Origin: Bryobacteraceae bacterium
Lineage (GTDB): Bacteria > Acidobacteriota > Terriglobia > Bryobacterales > Bryobacteraceae
Length of the DNA stretch: 64,000 nucleotides
NCBI GenBank assembly: GCA_026129905.1
Contig: JAHCHE010000004.1
Location: forward strand, 186,001-250,000
Direction: 5' to 3'
Below the pieces are notes generated by a model. That model was not told where the DNA came from and did no database searches. It saw nothing but the letters and a program-made list of their open reading frames with translations. The position numbers and the translations under genes were made by a program. Positions 40,083 through 49,066 of this stretch are shown piece after piece (within the stretch, counting starts at the first letter, position 1; the number at the start of each line of letters is the position of its first letter).

Positions 40083-41118
40083 AGTTGGATTCCCAGGCAG
40101 AGCGCGCGTTTTGGGCAACGGCTTCGAGGCGGGCAGGGTTTCGCGCCGTTTCCAGAAGCCTGGAGGCCAGGGCCTCGGCGGTTCGCGGGTGCGCGAGAAA
40201 TCCTGTCTTCCCATCCTCGATCAGCTCCGGAATGCCTCCCGATGCGAAGGCCACCACCGGGACGCCGGCGGAGAAGGCCTCGATCACGACGCGGCCCAAC
40301 GCCTCCTCGCCCGTCGAGGGCACGGCGAGAACGTCTATCGTGGCGAGCGCCTGGGCGATATCGTCGCGCCATCCGGTGAACTCCACCGGCAGCGCTCGGG
40401 CGGCCGCGCGAACTTCGCGCTCATACGCGGGGTCGGCCATGTTGGCGGATCCGATCACGACATATCGGCATTCGGGCATCTCGGCCGCGATCAACCTTGC
40501 CGCGCGCACAAACTCGAGTTGTCCTTTCTCCGGCGCGATGCGTCCGAGCACGCCGATCACTGGCGGACCGGTCCGTGCGCGGGCGCGGCGCAAGTCGCCG
40601 GCGCCGCTCGGCACGACGCACACGCGCTCGGCCGGAACGCCGTTACGCAAGCTGCCCGCGACGAATCGCGACACCGCCACAACGGCCGCGCGCCGCTTGC
40701 GTAGCGCCCAGCAGGCCAGCCGGCGCGCGACCGGCTGCCCGATAGCGCTGTGCGCGTGAAACAGGACCGCCGTCCGCCGCCGGCCAAGCGCGACGGCGGG
40801 CAGAAGCCGCGGCCCGTTCACATGGACCAGGTCCACTTCGTATCGTTCGCACAGGTGATCGATCCGCGCCGCCAGCCGCCAGACCCGCGCGGCGTACCGA
40901 ACCATATCCCCCAAGGTTTTCCGGCCCGGCGTGTAGGGTCCCGCGTCAAGCGCGACCACTTCGGCGCCCGCCGCCTCGAGACGCGCCGCGAGCGGTCCTT
41001 CTCCCGGCACGGCCGCCACCGCGCGCCATCCTCGCTCCATCGCCGCCGGGATGAGGTCGAGCAGACACAGTTGCGCGCCGCCCAGTTCGCCGAACTGATC
41101 GAGGAACAGGACCGTCAT
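40003..41118 (-). CDS. GT4-family glycosyltransferase
   Basis: 371 residues with a GT-B fold. N-terminal LFLDQFGELGGAQLCLLDLI is the start typical of GT4. The middle has HVNGPRLLPAVALGRR, and the C-terminal donor domain has VIGVLGRIAPEKGQLEFVRA, VEFTGWRDDI, and the E-x7-E block GEEALGRVVIEAFSAGVPVV. ATG at 41118 overlaps the O-antigen ligase stop (ATGA). The frame continues upstream to 41790, but that part is antisense-like. It is the last of three minus-strand genes (Wzz, ligase, GT4) for surface polysaccharide. Confidence 0.9.
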   Translation of the reverse strand: MTVLFLDQFGELGGAQLCLLDLIPAAMERGWRAVAAVPGEGPLAARLEAAGAEVVALDAGPYTPGRKTLGDMVRYAARVWRLAARIDHLCERYEVDLVHVNGPRLLPAVALGRRRTAVLFHAHSAIGQPVARRLACWALRKRRAAVVAVSRFVAGSLRNGVPAERVCVVPSGAGDLRRARARTGPPVIGVLGRIAPEKGQLEFVRAARLIAAEMPECRYVVIGSANMADPAYEREVRAAARALPVEFTGWRDDIAQALATIDVLAVPSTGEEALGRVVIEAFSAGVPVVAFASGGIPELIEDGKTGFLAHPRTAEALASRLLETARNPARLEAVAQNARSAWESNFTLALYRERMTALMAREAARAPTAPR

Positions 41119-42503
41119 TCCGCCGCGGCGTCCGCCCGGCGCACCGCTGTCGCCAACACCCAGAAATACAGCGGCAGCACGCGCCAGTACGTCAGCAGGT
41201 CTCCGGACAGCATCTGGACCAGTTCGCCGCACCAGAAGCAGAAGATCCACACGCCGAAGAACGACGCCTGCGCGTCCCGGCTTCGCGCGGCGTTGCGCGC
41301 CTTCGCCAGCAGCGCCACGTTCAGCGCCAGGAAAGCCGTCACGCCGAGGACTCCCGTCTCCGCCAGCAGCGTCAGGTACATGTTGTCCACGATAAGCGGC
41401 CGCCCCGCCACGTCCGAATACGGCAGCGTCTTGTAGCCGACGCCCGTGAGCGCATACCAGGGATTCGCTGTCAGCAGCTCGTACACGGCGCTCCAGCTCA
41501 CCAACCGTCCCGACAGGATCGCGTTCGTTTGCGAAAGGAACTGCTCCACCGACAGCGCCAGGCGCAAGCTGTAGATCTCGCCATAGGCCGGGAACGCCAG
41601 GTAGACGATCAGCGCGCCGGCCGCCAACGACACGACAACGATGAGCAGCCATCGCGCCAGCGGAAATACGCCCCGCCGCATATACGCCAGCGCAACCAGC
41701 GCCGCCGCCAGCGCCGCCAGCGAGGCGCGCGAATACGAAAACACCAGGGCCGTGGAAAACACGGCGCCGCCCACAAGCAGCGCGGGCCACGACAGCAGCC
41801 GCGCCTGCCGTGGCAGCGTCGCCGTCACCGCGATCATCACCAGAAAGAAGACACAGAAGTTACCGAGCGTGCTCGCCTCATAGAAAAGCCCCTGGGCTCG
41901 TCGAAAGACGCCGCTCATCAGCCAGACGTATTGCGGACCGTATCCGGCCGGAGCGGGGAACTGGAAGTAGAAGTCGACGCACGCGAAGGCGGCGGCCGCC
42001 ATCGCGACGCCGTACAGCCAGCGCGCGCCTCGCGCCGCATCCACACGCTGCCCGGCGCCCGGTCCGTGCGCCACGAAGAAATAGATGTAGACCGCGATGC
42101 CGAACAACAGCGTGCGCGCCAGGCTCCCCGCGGCGACGGCGGGTCCCGAGAGCGCCAGCGCGCTGGCGACGCTCGCCAGCAGAAGGGCAAAGAAAATCGT
42201 CAATGCCTGCGCCAGAGGATCGGCGCGGAGCTTCCATTCGCGCAGCCGCAGCAGTCCGATTCCGAAGCCCACTGCGGCGAACGCAAGCGCCGGATGCGGT
42301 CCCGCGTTCCCCAGCCCGATCGGCAGCGGTGGAAGAAGCAGCGCGGCGGCAATGAATGCAACCAGCCAGTGGTTGGCGCCGTTCAGCAGCCACCAACCAA
42401 GCAACGCCATCAACGGCGCCGACGCCATCGCGGCGCGCGCAACGGCGTTGGGCATCAACGCCGTCAGTGCGGCGTAGAGCCCGATGGGGACGGCAGCTCG
42501 CAT
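41115..42503 (-). CDS. O-antigen ligase/polymerase-like membrane protein
   Basis: 462 residues, 11-12 predicted helices, with the Wzy_C/WaaL region around RLVSWSAVYELLTANPWYAL, TGVGYKTLPYSDV and VDNMYLTLLAETGVLGVTAF. The long periplasmic loop with the GVGYKT and DNMYL segments is the catalytic part of this family, which joins polymerised glycan to its acceptor or polymerises repeats. It lies between Wzz (five bases before the ATG) and the GT4 gene (ATGA overlap), so the three are one transcript. A second ligase-type gene is at 43644 on the other strand. Confidence 0.87.
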   Translation of the reverse strand: MRAAVPIGLYAALTALMPNAVARAAMASAPLMALLGWWLLNGANHWLVAFIAAALLLPPLPIGLGNAGPHPALAFAAVGFGIGLLRLREWKLRADPLAQALTIFFALLLASVASALALSGPAVAAGSLARTLLFGIAVYIYFFVAHGPGAGQRVDAARGARWLYGVAMAAAAFACVDFYFQFPAPAGYGPQYVWLMSGVFRRAQGLFYEASTLGNFCVFFLVMIAVTATLPRQARLLSWPALLVGGAVFSTALVFSYSRASLAALAAALVALAYMRRGVFPLARWLLIVVVSLAAGALIVYLAFPAYGEIYSLRLALSVEQFLSQTNAILSGRLVSWSAVYELLTANPWYALTGVGYKTLPYSDVAGRPLIVDNMYLTLLAETGVLGVTAFLALNVALLAKARNAARSRDAQASFFGVWIFCFWCGELVQMLSGDLLTYWRVLPLYFWVLATAVRRADAAAE

Positions 42504-42508
42504 ACGGA

Positions 42509-43618
42509 CTACCGCCGCAGGTTGAAGCTCAACGTCAGGTAGACCATCGACGCGAGAAAGGCGACGCCGATCGCGACGATCAGATTCAGCGCCGTTCTCG
42601 GTTCACTGGGTCGTTGCGGCACGATCCCCGGATCGACGACGCGAAGCCGTTCGCCCCCGAGACCGACCGATGAGGTCAGGTTTTCCGCCCGCGCGGCGGC
42701 TGCGTCATACCGATCAAGGGCGATCGTGAGCTGTTCCTCCGCCGCGTCCAATCGGCCAATCCTCACGCCCAACAGCCGGTCCTTCTCGCCAATCGCCCGT
42801 TCGATATCGCGCAACGCGGCTTCGAGTTCCCGCGACCGCGCTCGATGCGACGAACCTTCCGCCGCGTAAAATTCCGCGTCGCGCCGGGGTTCCCCTCCTG
42901 CCTGCGCCGCTTTCGCTCGCGTCTCGAACTCGGCGGCGGAGGCCTGCGCTTCCGCGATGTTGCGCCGCATGCGCTGCTGAAGCTCCACCAGCGAGTTGAT
43001 TTCCTCCCGCAGCGTCTCCACCGGCTCGGCGGCGATAAGCTTAGCCCACGCACCCCTCGCCTGTTCGACATCCGCGCGCGCGTCGTCGCGCTGGCGGCGA
43101 GTATCCTTAATCAGGTCCTGGCCCGCCTCCCGTGTGGCGGCCGCGCTGAGCTTCACCGTCTCCTCCGCCACGAACTGCGCCATCGCCTGGGCTTCTTTTG
43201 GATCGCGAAGCGTCACGCCGATTTCGAGTACTTTCGTGTCGCGCACTTTGGAGACGCTCAGAATCCGGCGCTTGAGAACCTCCACCGGTCGCCCGCCCGA
43301 AGGATCGAACATGTGGAACTTTTCCAGCGCCCGCAGAAACAGGCTGTCGCTGGAGGCGAGGCGCTCGTACGTCCGCAGCGATTCCAGGTAGACCGGGCTC
43401 ACCGCGGTGAACGCCCGCGGATCGGTCCCTGCCGGCGGTTCAATCAACACGCTGGCGGTGGCGGTGTAGCGGTTGGGCATCAGCAGGCTTGCGATCAGAG
43501 CCAAGGCTCCCGCGGCGCCGCAGGCGACGGCAACTACCGCCCAGCGTCTGCGAATATAGAGAAGATAATCGGCCGCGTCGAAGCGCGGCGCGATCGCGGC
43601 AGTCTCTTCCCGAAGCAT
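42509..43618 (-). CDS. Wzz/GumC-type polysaccharide chain-length determinant
   Basis: 369 residues. It has an N-terminal cytoplasmic YLLYIRRRWAVVAVACGAAG entering a first transmembrane helix, then a periplasmic domain beginning YTATASVLIEPPAGTDPRAF, a long coiled coil (about residues 160-310, rich in RAEQ), and a second helix after the Pro-rich VDPGIVPQRPSEPRTALNLI motif. This is the standard polysaccharide co-polymerase form without a fused tyrosine kinase. It sets glycan chain length with a Wzy-type polymerase. Its ATG is preceded by GAGG, and it is only 25 bases from the divergent gene at 43644. Confidence 0.9.
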   Translation of the reverse strand: MLREETAAIAPRFDAADYLLYIRRRWAVVAVACGAAGALALIASLLMPNRYTATASVLIEPPAGTDPRAFTAVSPVYLESLRTYERLASSDSLFLRALEKFHMFDPSGGRPVEVLKRRILSVSKVRDTKVLEIGVTLRDPKEAQAMAQFVAEETVKLSAAATREAGQDLIKDTRRQRDDARADVEQARGAWAKLIAAEPVETLREEINSLVELQQRMRRNIAEAQASAAEFETRAKAAQAGGEPRRDAEFYAAEGSSHRARSRELEAALRDIERAIGEKDRLLGVRIGRLDAAEEQLTIALDRYDAAAARAENLTSSVGLGGERLRVVDPGIVPQRPSEPRTALNLIVAIGVAFLASMVYLTLSFNLRR

Positions 43619-43643
43619 GGGGTCGCCTCAACGAAGGATGTAA

Positions 43644-45476
43644 ATGGTATCGCTCCTGCTGCCCCTGGTGGCGGCGCTGGTCCCAATCTTAACACTTCCG
43701 CGCATCCTGTTCTATTTCGACGTCACGCCGAAAGTGGCTGTACTGCTGATCGCCGCGGCGGTCGCGGCATGTTTCGCGCGGACCAATGCCGCCGCGCTCG
43801 GAGAGTTCACGCGGACTCGGGAAGGCCGGCGGCTCACCGTTGTATTCGCGGCGCTCGCCTTCGCCGCTATCGTTTCCACGGCGGCTTCCACCAACCCCGC
43901 GCTGTCGTTGAGCGGCGGGAACTGGCGGCGGTTCGGCCTGGTAACGGAGCTGGCCCTGCTGGCGTTCATCCTTCTCGCGACGGCCGGAATCGCCGCGCGT
44001 CCCGCGGCTCTTCGAACCACTCTGCGGGTCGTGGCGATGAGCGGCGCCCTCGTCGCCCTGTACGCCGTACTCCAGTACTTCGGCTGGGACCCTCTGTTGC
44101 CGCCGGCGGCGTATCACGTCGGAGAAGGCTTTTGGACGATCGTTCGCCCGCCGGGAACAATCGGGCACGCCAACTACCTGGGAACGTACCTGGTATTTGT
44201 CGTTTTCCTCGCCGGCTCGCTTCTATGGTCGGAGCCGTCGAGGCTCTGGAAATTCGCCGGCGGCGCGGCCGCGGTCATTGGCGCATTCGCCATCGTTCTC
44301 ACGGGCGCGCGCTCCGCCATCCTCGGCGCCGCGGCGGGAGCGATTTTCCTCGCCGTCCGGAGGAGGCCGCGACCGCGGGTGCTCTTGTTCGGCGCTGTCG
44401 CGTTCACCGTGGCGCTCGGCGGCTTCTATTACTCCCCTTGGGGACAGAAGCTGCGCAGCCGGACGCGCTGGTATCGTGAAGACCCCGTAGGCGGCGCACG
44501 TCTCCTGCTGTGGCGCGACTCGCTTCGCATGGCCACGGCGCAGCCGCTTTCTGGCCGGGGACCCGAGACGTTCGCCACCGAGTTTCCGCGCTTTCAATCG
44601 CTGGAGCTGGCGCGCGCGTATCCGGACTTCTACCACGAGTCGCCGCACAACATTTTTCTCGATGAATTGACGGGGAAGGGAATTCTCGGACTGATTCCAT
44701 TCCTGGCTTTTACGGGGTTAGCGGGATGGGCCACCCTCGGCCCCCGTTGCCGTGACGCTCCGTTTCTGGCTGCCGCCTTCCTCGCCGCGCTCGTCAGCCT
44801 GCAATTCAACGCATTTGTGCTGACTACCGCACTCTTTTTCTACCTGACTGGCGCGCTGTTGATCGCTGGACGCGCCGATCCGGCCGGCGAGCGGATTGAA
44901 AGCTCGTCCCGGCGACCGGCCGCGGTTGCGGCGGTCCTCGGACTGCCGCTGGCCGTTCTGTTCGTCGTGTACGCGATACGGCTGTGCGCCGCCGACGTGG
45001 CGCTCCAGCGCGTTCGAGGGCTGGTGGATGCGGGCGACGCCATCGGCGCGTCCAACGCCTACGCGTCCGCAATCCGCTGGCAGCCGCCCGGCGTCAGCTC
45101 GGACCTTTATTACTCGCGCGCCATGTCGACGATTGTGCGGCGCCAGCGGGACCTGATGGCCGCGGTAAAGGCCTGGCAGGAAGCGGTGCAGGCCGGCATC
45201 CGCGCCACCGCCAAGGCCGAGGACCGCCACAATGCCTTCTACAACTTGGCCACGCTCCACGGCATGGTGAACAACCCGGTGGACGCCGAGCGCAGCCTTC
45301 GCGGCGCCATCGAGGCCGCGCCCAACTGGTACAAACCCCGCTGGACGCTCGCCCAGGTGCTGAAAGTGCGCGGCCAACTCGAAGAAGCCCGGCAGCAGGC
45401 CCGTGCAGCCCTCGAACGCGGCGGCGACAAACATCCCGAAGTGGTCGAAACTCTCCGGGACCTCCACGATAAATGA
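43644..45476 (+). CDS. O-antigen ligase-family protein with C-terminal TPR domain
   Basis: 610 residues. About 12 helices span residues 1-440 with the Wzy_C signature RLLLWRDSLRMATAQPLSGR, GPETFATEFP and HESPHNIFLDELTGKGILGL. The C-terminal 150 residues are TPR-like (AFYNLATLHGMVNNPVDAER, RSLRGAIEAAPNWYKPRWTL). TPR-tailed ligases occur in several phyla; some transfer glycans to proteins (PglL-like), some act in exopolysaccharide export. ATG at 43644 has AAGGA upstream. With only 25 bases to the divergent Wzz gene, promoters must lie within coding DNA. Confidence 0.88.
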   Translation: MVSLLLPLVAALVPILTLPRILFYFDVTPKVAVLLIAAAVAACFARTNAAALGEFTRTREGRRLTVVFAALAFAAIVSTAASTNPALSLSGGNWRRFGLVTELALLAFILLATAGIAARPAALRTTLRVVAMSGALVALYAVLQYFGWDPLLPPAAYHVGEGFWTIVRPPGTIGHANYLGTYLVFVVFLAGSLLWSEPSRLWKFAGGAAAVIGAFAIVLTGARSAILGAAAGAIFLAVRRRPRPRVLLFGAVAFTVALGGFYYSPWGQKLRSRTRWYREDPVGGARLLLWRDSLRMATAQPLSGRGPETFATEFPRFQSLELARAYPDFYHESPHNIFLDELTGKGILGLIPFLAFTGLAGWATLGPRCRDAPFLAAAFLAALVSLQFNAFVLTTALFFYLTGALLIAGRADPAGERIESSSRRPAAVAAVLGLPLAVLFVVYAIRLCAADVALQRVRGLVDAGDAIGASNAYASAIRWQPPGVSSDLYYSRAMSTIVRRQRDLMAAVKAWQEAVQAGIRATAKAEDRHNAFYNLATLHGMVNNPVDAERSLRGAIEAAPNWYKPRWTLAQVLKVRGQLEEARQQARAALERGGDKHPEVVETLRDLHDK

Positions 45477-45480
45477 AACC

Positions 45481-45494
45481 GCCGGCGCGCCGGC
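45481..45494. terminator. GC-rich palindrome just after the TPR-ligase gene
   Basis: GCCGGCGCGCCGGC is a perfect 14-base palindrome starting five bases after the stop codon. Without a T run, it can be a weak terminator or mRNA 3' stabiliser. Confidence 0.35.
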
Positions 45495-45614
45495 TCCTAT
45501 AACGGCAAATAACCCGCGCTGAGCCGAGTCTCTCCAGTGCTGTCGGCTCAATGGCCGCGTCGAGGACTACTGGGAGGCCCGTTCGGCCGTCGCGCACCCT
45601 GCGGAACTTCGTAT

Positions 45615-45620
45615 TACAAT
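45615..45620 (+). promoter_or_regulatory. -10-like box upstream of the PD40 kinase gene
   Basis: TACAAT (45615-45620), preceded by TAT, lies about 24 bases before the ATG at 45644 in otherwise GC-rich DNA. No matching -35 is seen, so an extended -10 promoter is the best reading. There is no clear ribosome binding site before the kinase start. Confidence 0.3.
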
Positions 45621-45643
45621 GATTCGGATACGCGCGTTACCTC

Positions 45644-48253
45644 ATGTCACTCGCGGCGGGGACATTCCTTGGACCGTTCGAAATTCTCTCCCGGATTGGT
45701 GCAGGGGGCATGGGTGAAGTCTTCAAAGCCCGAGATGTGCGGCTGGGACGGGTAGTGGCCGTCAAGGTGCTCTCGGGTGACCTGATCGGCGATTGCCGTG
45801 CGCGCGAAAGATTCCGGCAAGAAGCGCGAGCCATTTCGAGCCTGAACCATCCGCATATCTGCACGCTCTACGACGTCGGCCACGAGGACAATATGGACTT
45901 CCTGGTGATGGAGTACCTGGAAGGGGAGCCTTTGAAGGGGCCGATACCGCTCGATCTAGCCGTGAAACTCGGGGTGCAGATTGCCGATGCGCTCGACCAT
46001 GCCCACCGGCGCGAGGTGGTCCACCGTGATTTGAAACCGGCAAACATCCGGGTGACGAAATCCGGCGCCAAGCTAATGGACTTCGGGTTGGCGCGGCTTG
46101 TCGCTCGGGATACCGCCGAAATCGAAGATACCAACACGATGGAGATCACCCGGCGCGGCATGATTGTCGGTACTCCGCCTTACATGGCGCCCGAGCAGTG
46201 GGAAGGGAACAAGGTCGACGGAAGGGCCGACATTTTCGCCTTCGGCGCGGTCCTCTACGAAATGATCACGGGGCAGCGGGCTTTCGGAGGGACGACGGAA
46301 GCCAGCGTGGCGACGGCAGTCGTACGATGGGAGCCGCCGCCGGTTTCCAGTCTACAACCGACGACTCCCCCCGTCTTGGATCACGTGGTGAAGAAGTGCT
46401 TGATGAAGGCTCCGGAGAACCGCTGGCAGAACGCCTCGGACCTGCGGGACGAGCTCCGGTGGGCATTGGAGACCCTCACACAGAATTTCGCTTCGGAGCC
46501 GGCACGCCAAGTGCGGAAGTTTCGAAGGCTGTCCTGGATTCTCGCCGGCGCGCTTTTGCTCTTCATTGGACCAATCGGCATTCAGTGGTTCTTCCACGAG
46601 GACGCGCCACTGCCTCTGCGCCAGTATACTCTTTCGAAGACCGATTCCCTTCGCGACGCGGCAATCTCGCCGGACGGACGGCGAATCGCCTTTACCAGCG
46701 GGAGCGGCTCCCAGCAGGCGCTCTGGATCCAGGATCTCGACAAGGACGAACCTCGCAAGCTCGGCGGCACCGAGGGAGCCTGGAGTCCCTTCTGGTCCCC
46801 GGATTCGAAGTACATTGGGTTCACCTCGGGCGCCGAGTTGAAAAGGGCGCCGGTCGAAGCGGGAACAGCCATCGTGCTGTGCGGTCTACCCACCACCTGG
46901 GTCAACGGCCTGTCCTGGAATCCTGACGGAGATTCGATCGTGTTCAGTGCGGGCAACCCGTTCCGGCTGTACCAGGTTTCGGCCAGTGGTGGCGCGCCGC
47001 AGCTTCTGCTCGAGGCGGCAGGATCGCGCAGCGGCGCGGCGCTCGTCTTTCCCCACTTCCTGCCCGCCAAGGGCAAGTTGCTCTTTGCCAAGACGATTGG
47101 AAACGAGAACAAGGTTGTGCTGCTGGATCTCGCCACCCGATCGGAGAAAACCCTTGTCTCCGGAACCCGCCCGGTGTACTCCGCCACCGGCCACATCCTC
47201 TACGAGAGAGGCGCCGGAACGGCCGAACTGTGGGCTTTACCGTTCTCCCTGAGAAGACTGGAGGTGACCGGCGATCCCTTCCTGGTTCGCACGGGCGCTT
47301 CCATGGCCAGTGTCTCGGCCGATGGGACGCTCGTCTGCCTGGCCGGGGGCGGAGGCGGACAAGAGCAGTTGGCATCGCGAGACCGAAGCGGCCGCGACCA
47401 GGGCGCCGTAGGTCAACCGCAAACGGAGATCTTCGCGCCGGCTTTCTCACCGGATGGCAGGCGCGTGGCAGCCGAGGGCCTGGAGGGTGGGCGGTTCGAT
47501 CTCTGGATCCATGAAATCTCCCGACCAGTGAGTACCCGTCTAACCTTCGATTCCGGCCGTCCGTACCGCCCGGTGTGGTCCCCCTCCGGCGACCGAATTG
47601 CGTTTTCCTGCCAGCACAAGGAGACTTGGGACATCTTCGCCACACCCGCGGACGGAGCGGGCCAGCATGAGTTGCTTTCGGCCAGGCCGGACTCGAACGG
47701 ATTTCCCTCCGATTGGTCGAGGGACGGGAAATATATCGTCTACGTCGCCGTTGACCTGCAAGGCCAGCACGATATCTGGTATCTGCGCCTGAAAGACGAT
47801 GAGCGAACCTTCGAGCCGTTTCCCTTCGCGGCCACTCCTTTTTCGGAACAGTCGCCCTATCTTTCGCCGGACGGAAACTACCTGGCCTACGTTTCCGACG
47901 AGTCGGGCCGGTTCGAGGTTTACGTCCAACGCTTTCCGGAAGGCGGCGGCAAACAGCGAATTTCGCTGAACGGAGGCAGCCAGCCGGCGTGGAGCCGGGA
48001 CGGCCGAGAGCTGTTCTACGTCGAGGGGGGGACGTTGCAGTCGGCGGAGGTCCGCACCGCCCCGAGCTTTTCGATCGGTTTGACGAAGAGCCTCTTTCAG
48101 ACGGGTTACGCGCCGCAGGCCGACGGGCGCCACTACGACATATCACCCGATGGCCAGCGCTTTGTGTTCGTAAGAACGTTGGAGCCGGCTCGAGCTCCGC
48201 AGATCCACGTCACCCAGAACTGGCCCGCCGGGTTCGGCAGGCGAGATCACTAG
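45644..48253 (+). CDS. membrane Ser/Thr protein kinase with C-terminal PD40/TolB-like beta-propeller
   Basis: 869 residues. The kinase domain has RIGAGGMGEVFKAR (17-30), K41 in AVKVL, HRDLKPANI (127-135), DFG in KLMDFGLARL, and APEQW. A transmembrane helix (LSWILAGALLLFIGPIGIQW, about 285-305) separates it from a large extracytoplasmic domain. That domain is built of PD40/WD40-like blades with repeated ISPDGRRIAFTSG, FWSPDSKYIGFTSG, FSPDGRRVAAEG, WSPSGDRIAFSCQ and LSPDGNYLAYVSD units. This is the common acidobacterial sensor kinase in which the propeller senses an unknown ligand. The downstream glycosyltransferase gene begins after one base, so co-expression with polysaccharide genes is likely. 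Confidence 0.93.
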   Translation: MSLAAGTFLGPFEILSRIGAGGMGEVFKARDVRLGRVVAVKVLSGDLIGDCRARERFRQEARAISSLNHPHICTLYDVGHEDNMDFLVMEYLEGEPLKGPIPLDLAVKLGVQIADALDHAHRREVVHRDLKPANIRVTKSGAKLMDFGLARLVARDTAEIEDTNTMEITRRGMIVGTPPYMAPEQWEGNKVDGRADIFAFGAVLYEMITGQRAFGGTTEASVATAVVRWEPPPVSSLQPTTPPVLDHVVKKCLMKAPENRWQNASDLRDELRWALETLTQNFASEPARQVRKFRRLSWILAGALLLFIGPIGIQWFFHEDAPLPLRQYTLSKTDSLRDAAISPDGRRIAFTSGSGSQQALWIQDLDKDEPRKLGGTEGAWSPFWSPDSKYIGFTSGAELKRAPVEAGTAIVLCGLPTTWVNGLSWNPDGDSIVFSAGNPFRLYQVSASGGAPQLLLEAAGSRSGAALVFPHFLPAKGKLLFAKTIGNENKVVLLDLATRSEKTLVSGTRPVYSATGHILYERGAGTAELWALPFSLRRLEVTGDPFLVRTGASMASVSADGTLVCLAGGGGGQEQLASRDRSGRDQGAVGQPQTEIFAPAFSPDGRRVAAEGLEGGRFDLWIHEISRPVSTRLTFDSGRPYRPVWSPSGDRIAFSCQHKETWDIFATPADGAGQHELLSARPDSNGFPSDWSRDGKYIVYVAVDLQGQHDIWYLRLKDDERTFEPFPFAATPFSEQSPYLSPDGNYLAYVSDESGRFEVYVQRFPEGGGKQRISLNGGSQPAWSRDGRELFYVEGGTLQSAEVRTAPSFSIGLTKSLFQTGYAPQADGRHYDISPDGQRFVFVRTLEPARAPQIHVTQNWPAGFGRRDH

Positions 48254-48254
48254 C

Positions 48255-49061
48255 GTGTTCCCCAAGAAGACCGGCAAGGGAGAGCCGGACGTTTCGCGAG
48301 AGGTGACGGTTTTCGTCGCCACCATCGGCGACGAGGAGAATTTCCGTGACAGCATGCGTCACCTGGAGCGGCAGCATGCCGGATTTCTGCTAGATGTCGT
48401 CGACCATGTGGCGCCGATGTCGGCGGCTTTCCAAGAGATGCTCGACCGTTGCGCGACACCGTACTATATCCAAGTTGACGAAGATATGCTCCTGTTTCCC
48501 CATGCGGTCGAAACGCTCTTCCAGCGCATAGCGTGCGAGCCGCCCACCACCGCGCTCGTGTGTGCGCCGCTTTGGGATTGCGATATGGAGGAATCTCTCC
48601 ACGGGGTCAAGATCTTCCGGCACGAGATCGTGCGCCAGTTTCCTTACGAGAACACGTTCAGTTGCGAAAAGACGCAGCTCAACCAGCTCAGGGACAAGGG
48701 CTACGGCACATGTATTTTGCCATTGGATGGAGCCGCTCAGTGCCTGGGCGAACACGGAAAGCACTACACGCCGCGATCCATTTTCGTGCGGTGGCAAAGG
48801 CTGATGCAGAAGCAGAGGCGCAACCGGAACCTCCCTTGGGTGGAGCACTGGCCCGCTCGCCTGCTGAACCGCTACCTGGCGACACGAGAACCCCTGCACC
48901 TGTTTGCTTTCCTGGGTATCGTGTCGGGAACAGTCGGCGAATTGCCGGCCGGCGGCGAACTCGACTTCCGCATACCTTGCGAGGACTTCGGTCGTTTGGC
49001 ATGCTACTTCCTTCCCGACCCGTTGACGGCGATTCAGGACGAGAGGGTTCCCATCAGCTAG
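48255..49061 (+). CDS. putative GT-A-fold glycosyltransferase
   Basis: 268 residues. The N-terminal EVTVFVATIGDEENFRDSM followed by a short IMD-like core and YIQVDEDMLLFPHAVETLF fits a GT2-like fold, with DED at the place of the metal-binding DXD. The rest (VKIFRHEIVRQFPYENTFSC, GYGTCILPLDGA, RWQRLMQKQRRNRNLPW) has no clear motif. The donor is unknown. The GTG start at 48255 is one base after the kinase stop. It is the first of four closely packed glycan genes up to 52400. Confidence 0.65.
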   Translation: MFPKKTGKGEPDVSREVTVFVATIGDEENFRDSMRHLERQHAGFLLDVVDHVAPMSAAFQEMLDRCATPYYIQVDEDMLLFPHAVETLFQRIACEPPTTALVCAPLWDCDMEESLHGVKIFRHEIVRQFPYENTFSCEKTQLNQLRDKGYGTCILPLDGAAQCLGEHGKHYTPRSIFVRWQRLMQKQRRNRNLPWVEHWPARLLNRYLATREPLHLFAFLGIVSGTVGELPAGGELDFRIPCEDFGRLACYFLPDPLTAIQDERVPIS

Positions 49062-49066
49062 CGGCC

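Noticed and set aside
41119-41790. N-terminal extension of the GT4 gene at 40003-41118
   Set aside because: The extra 224 codons lie within the O-antigen ligase gene in another frame and read like noise; the GT4 fold starts exactly at the ATG at 41118.
48533-49066. N-terminal extension of the GT2 gene
   Set aside because: It overlaps the preceding gene in another frame; the conserved GT2 start follows the ATG at 49067.
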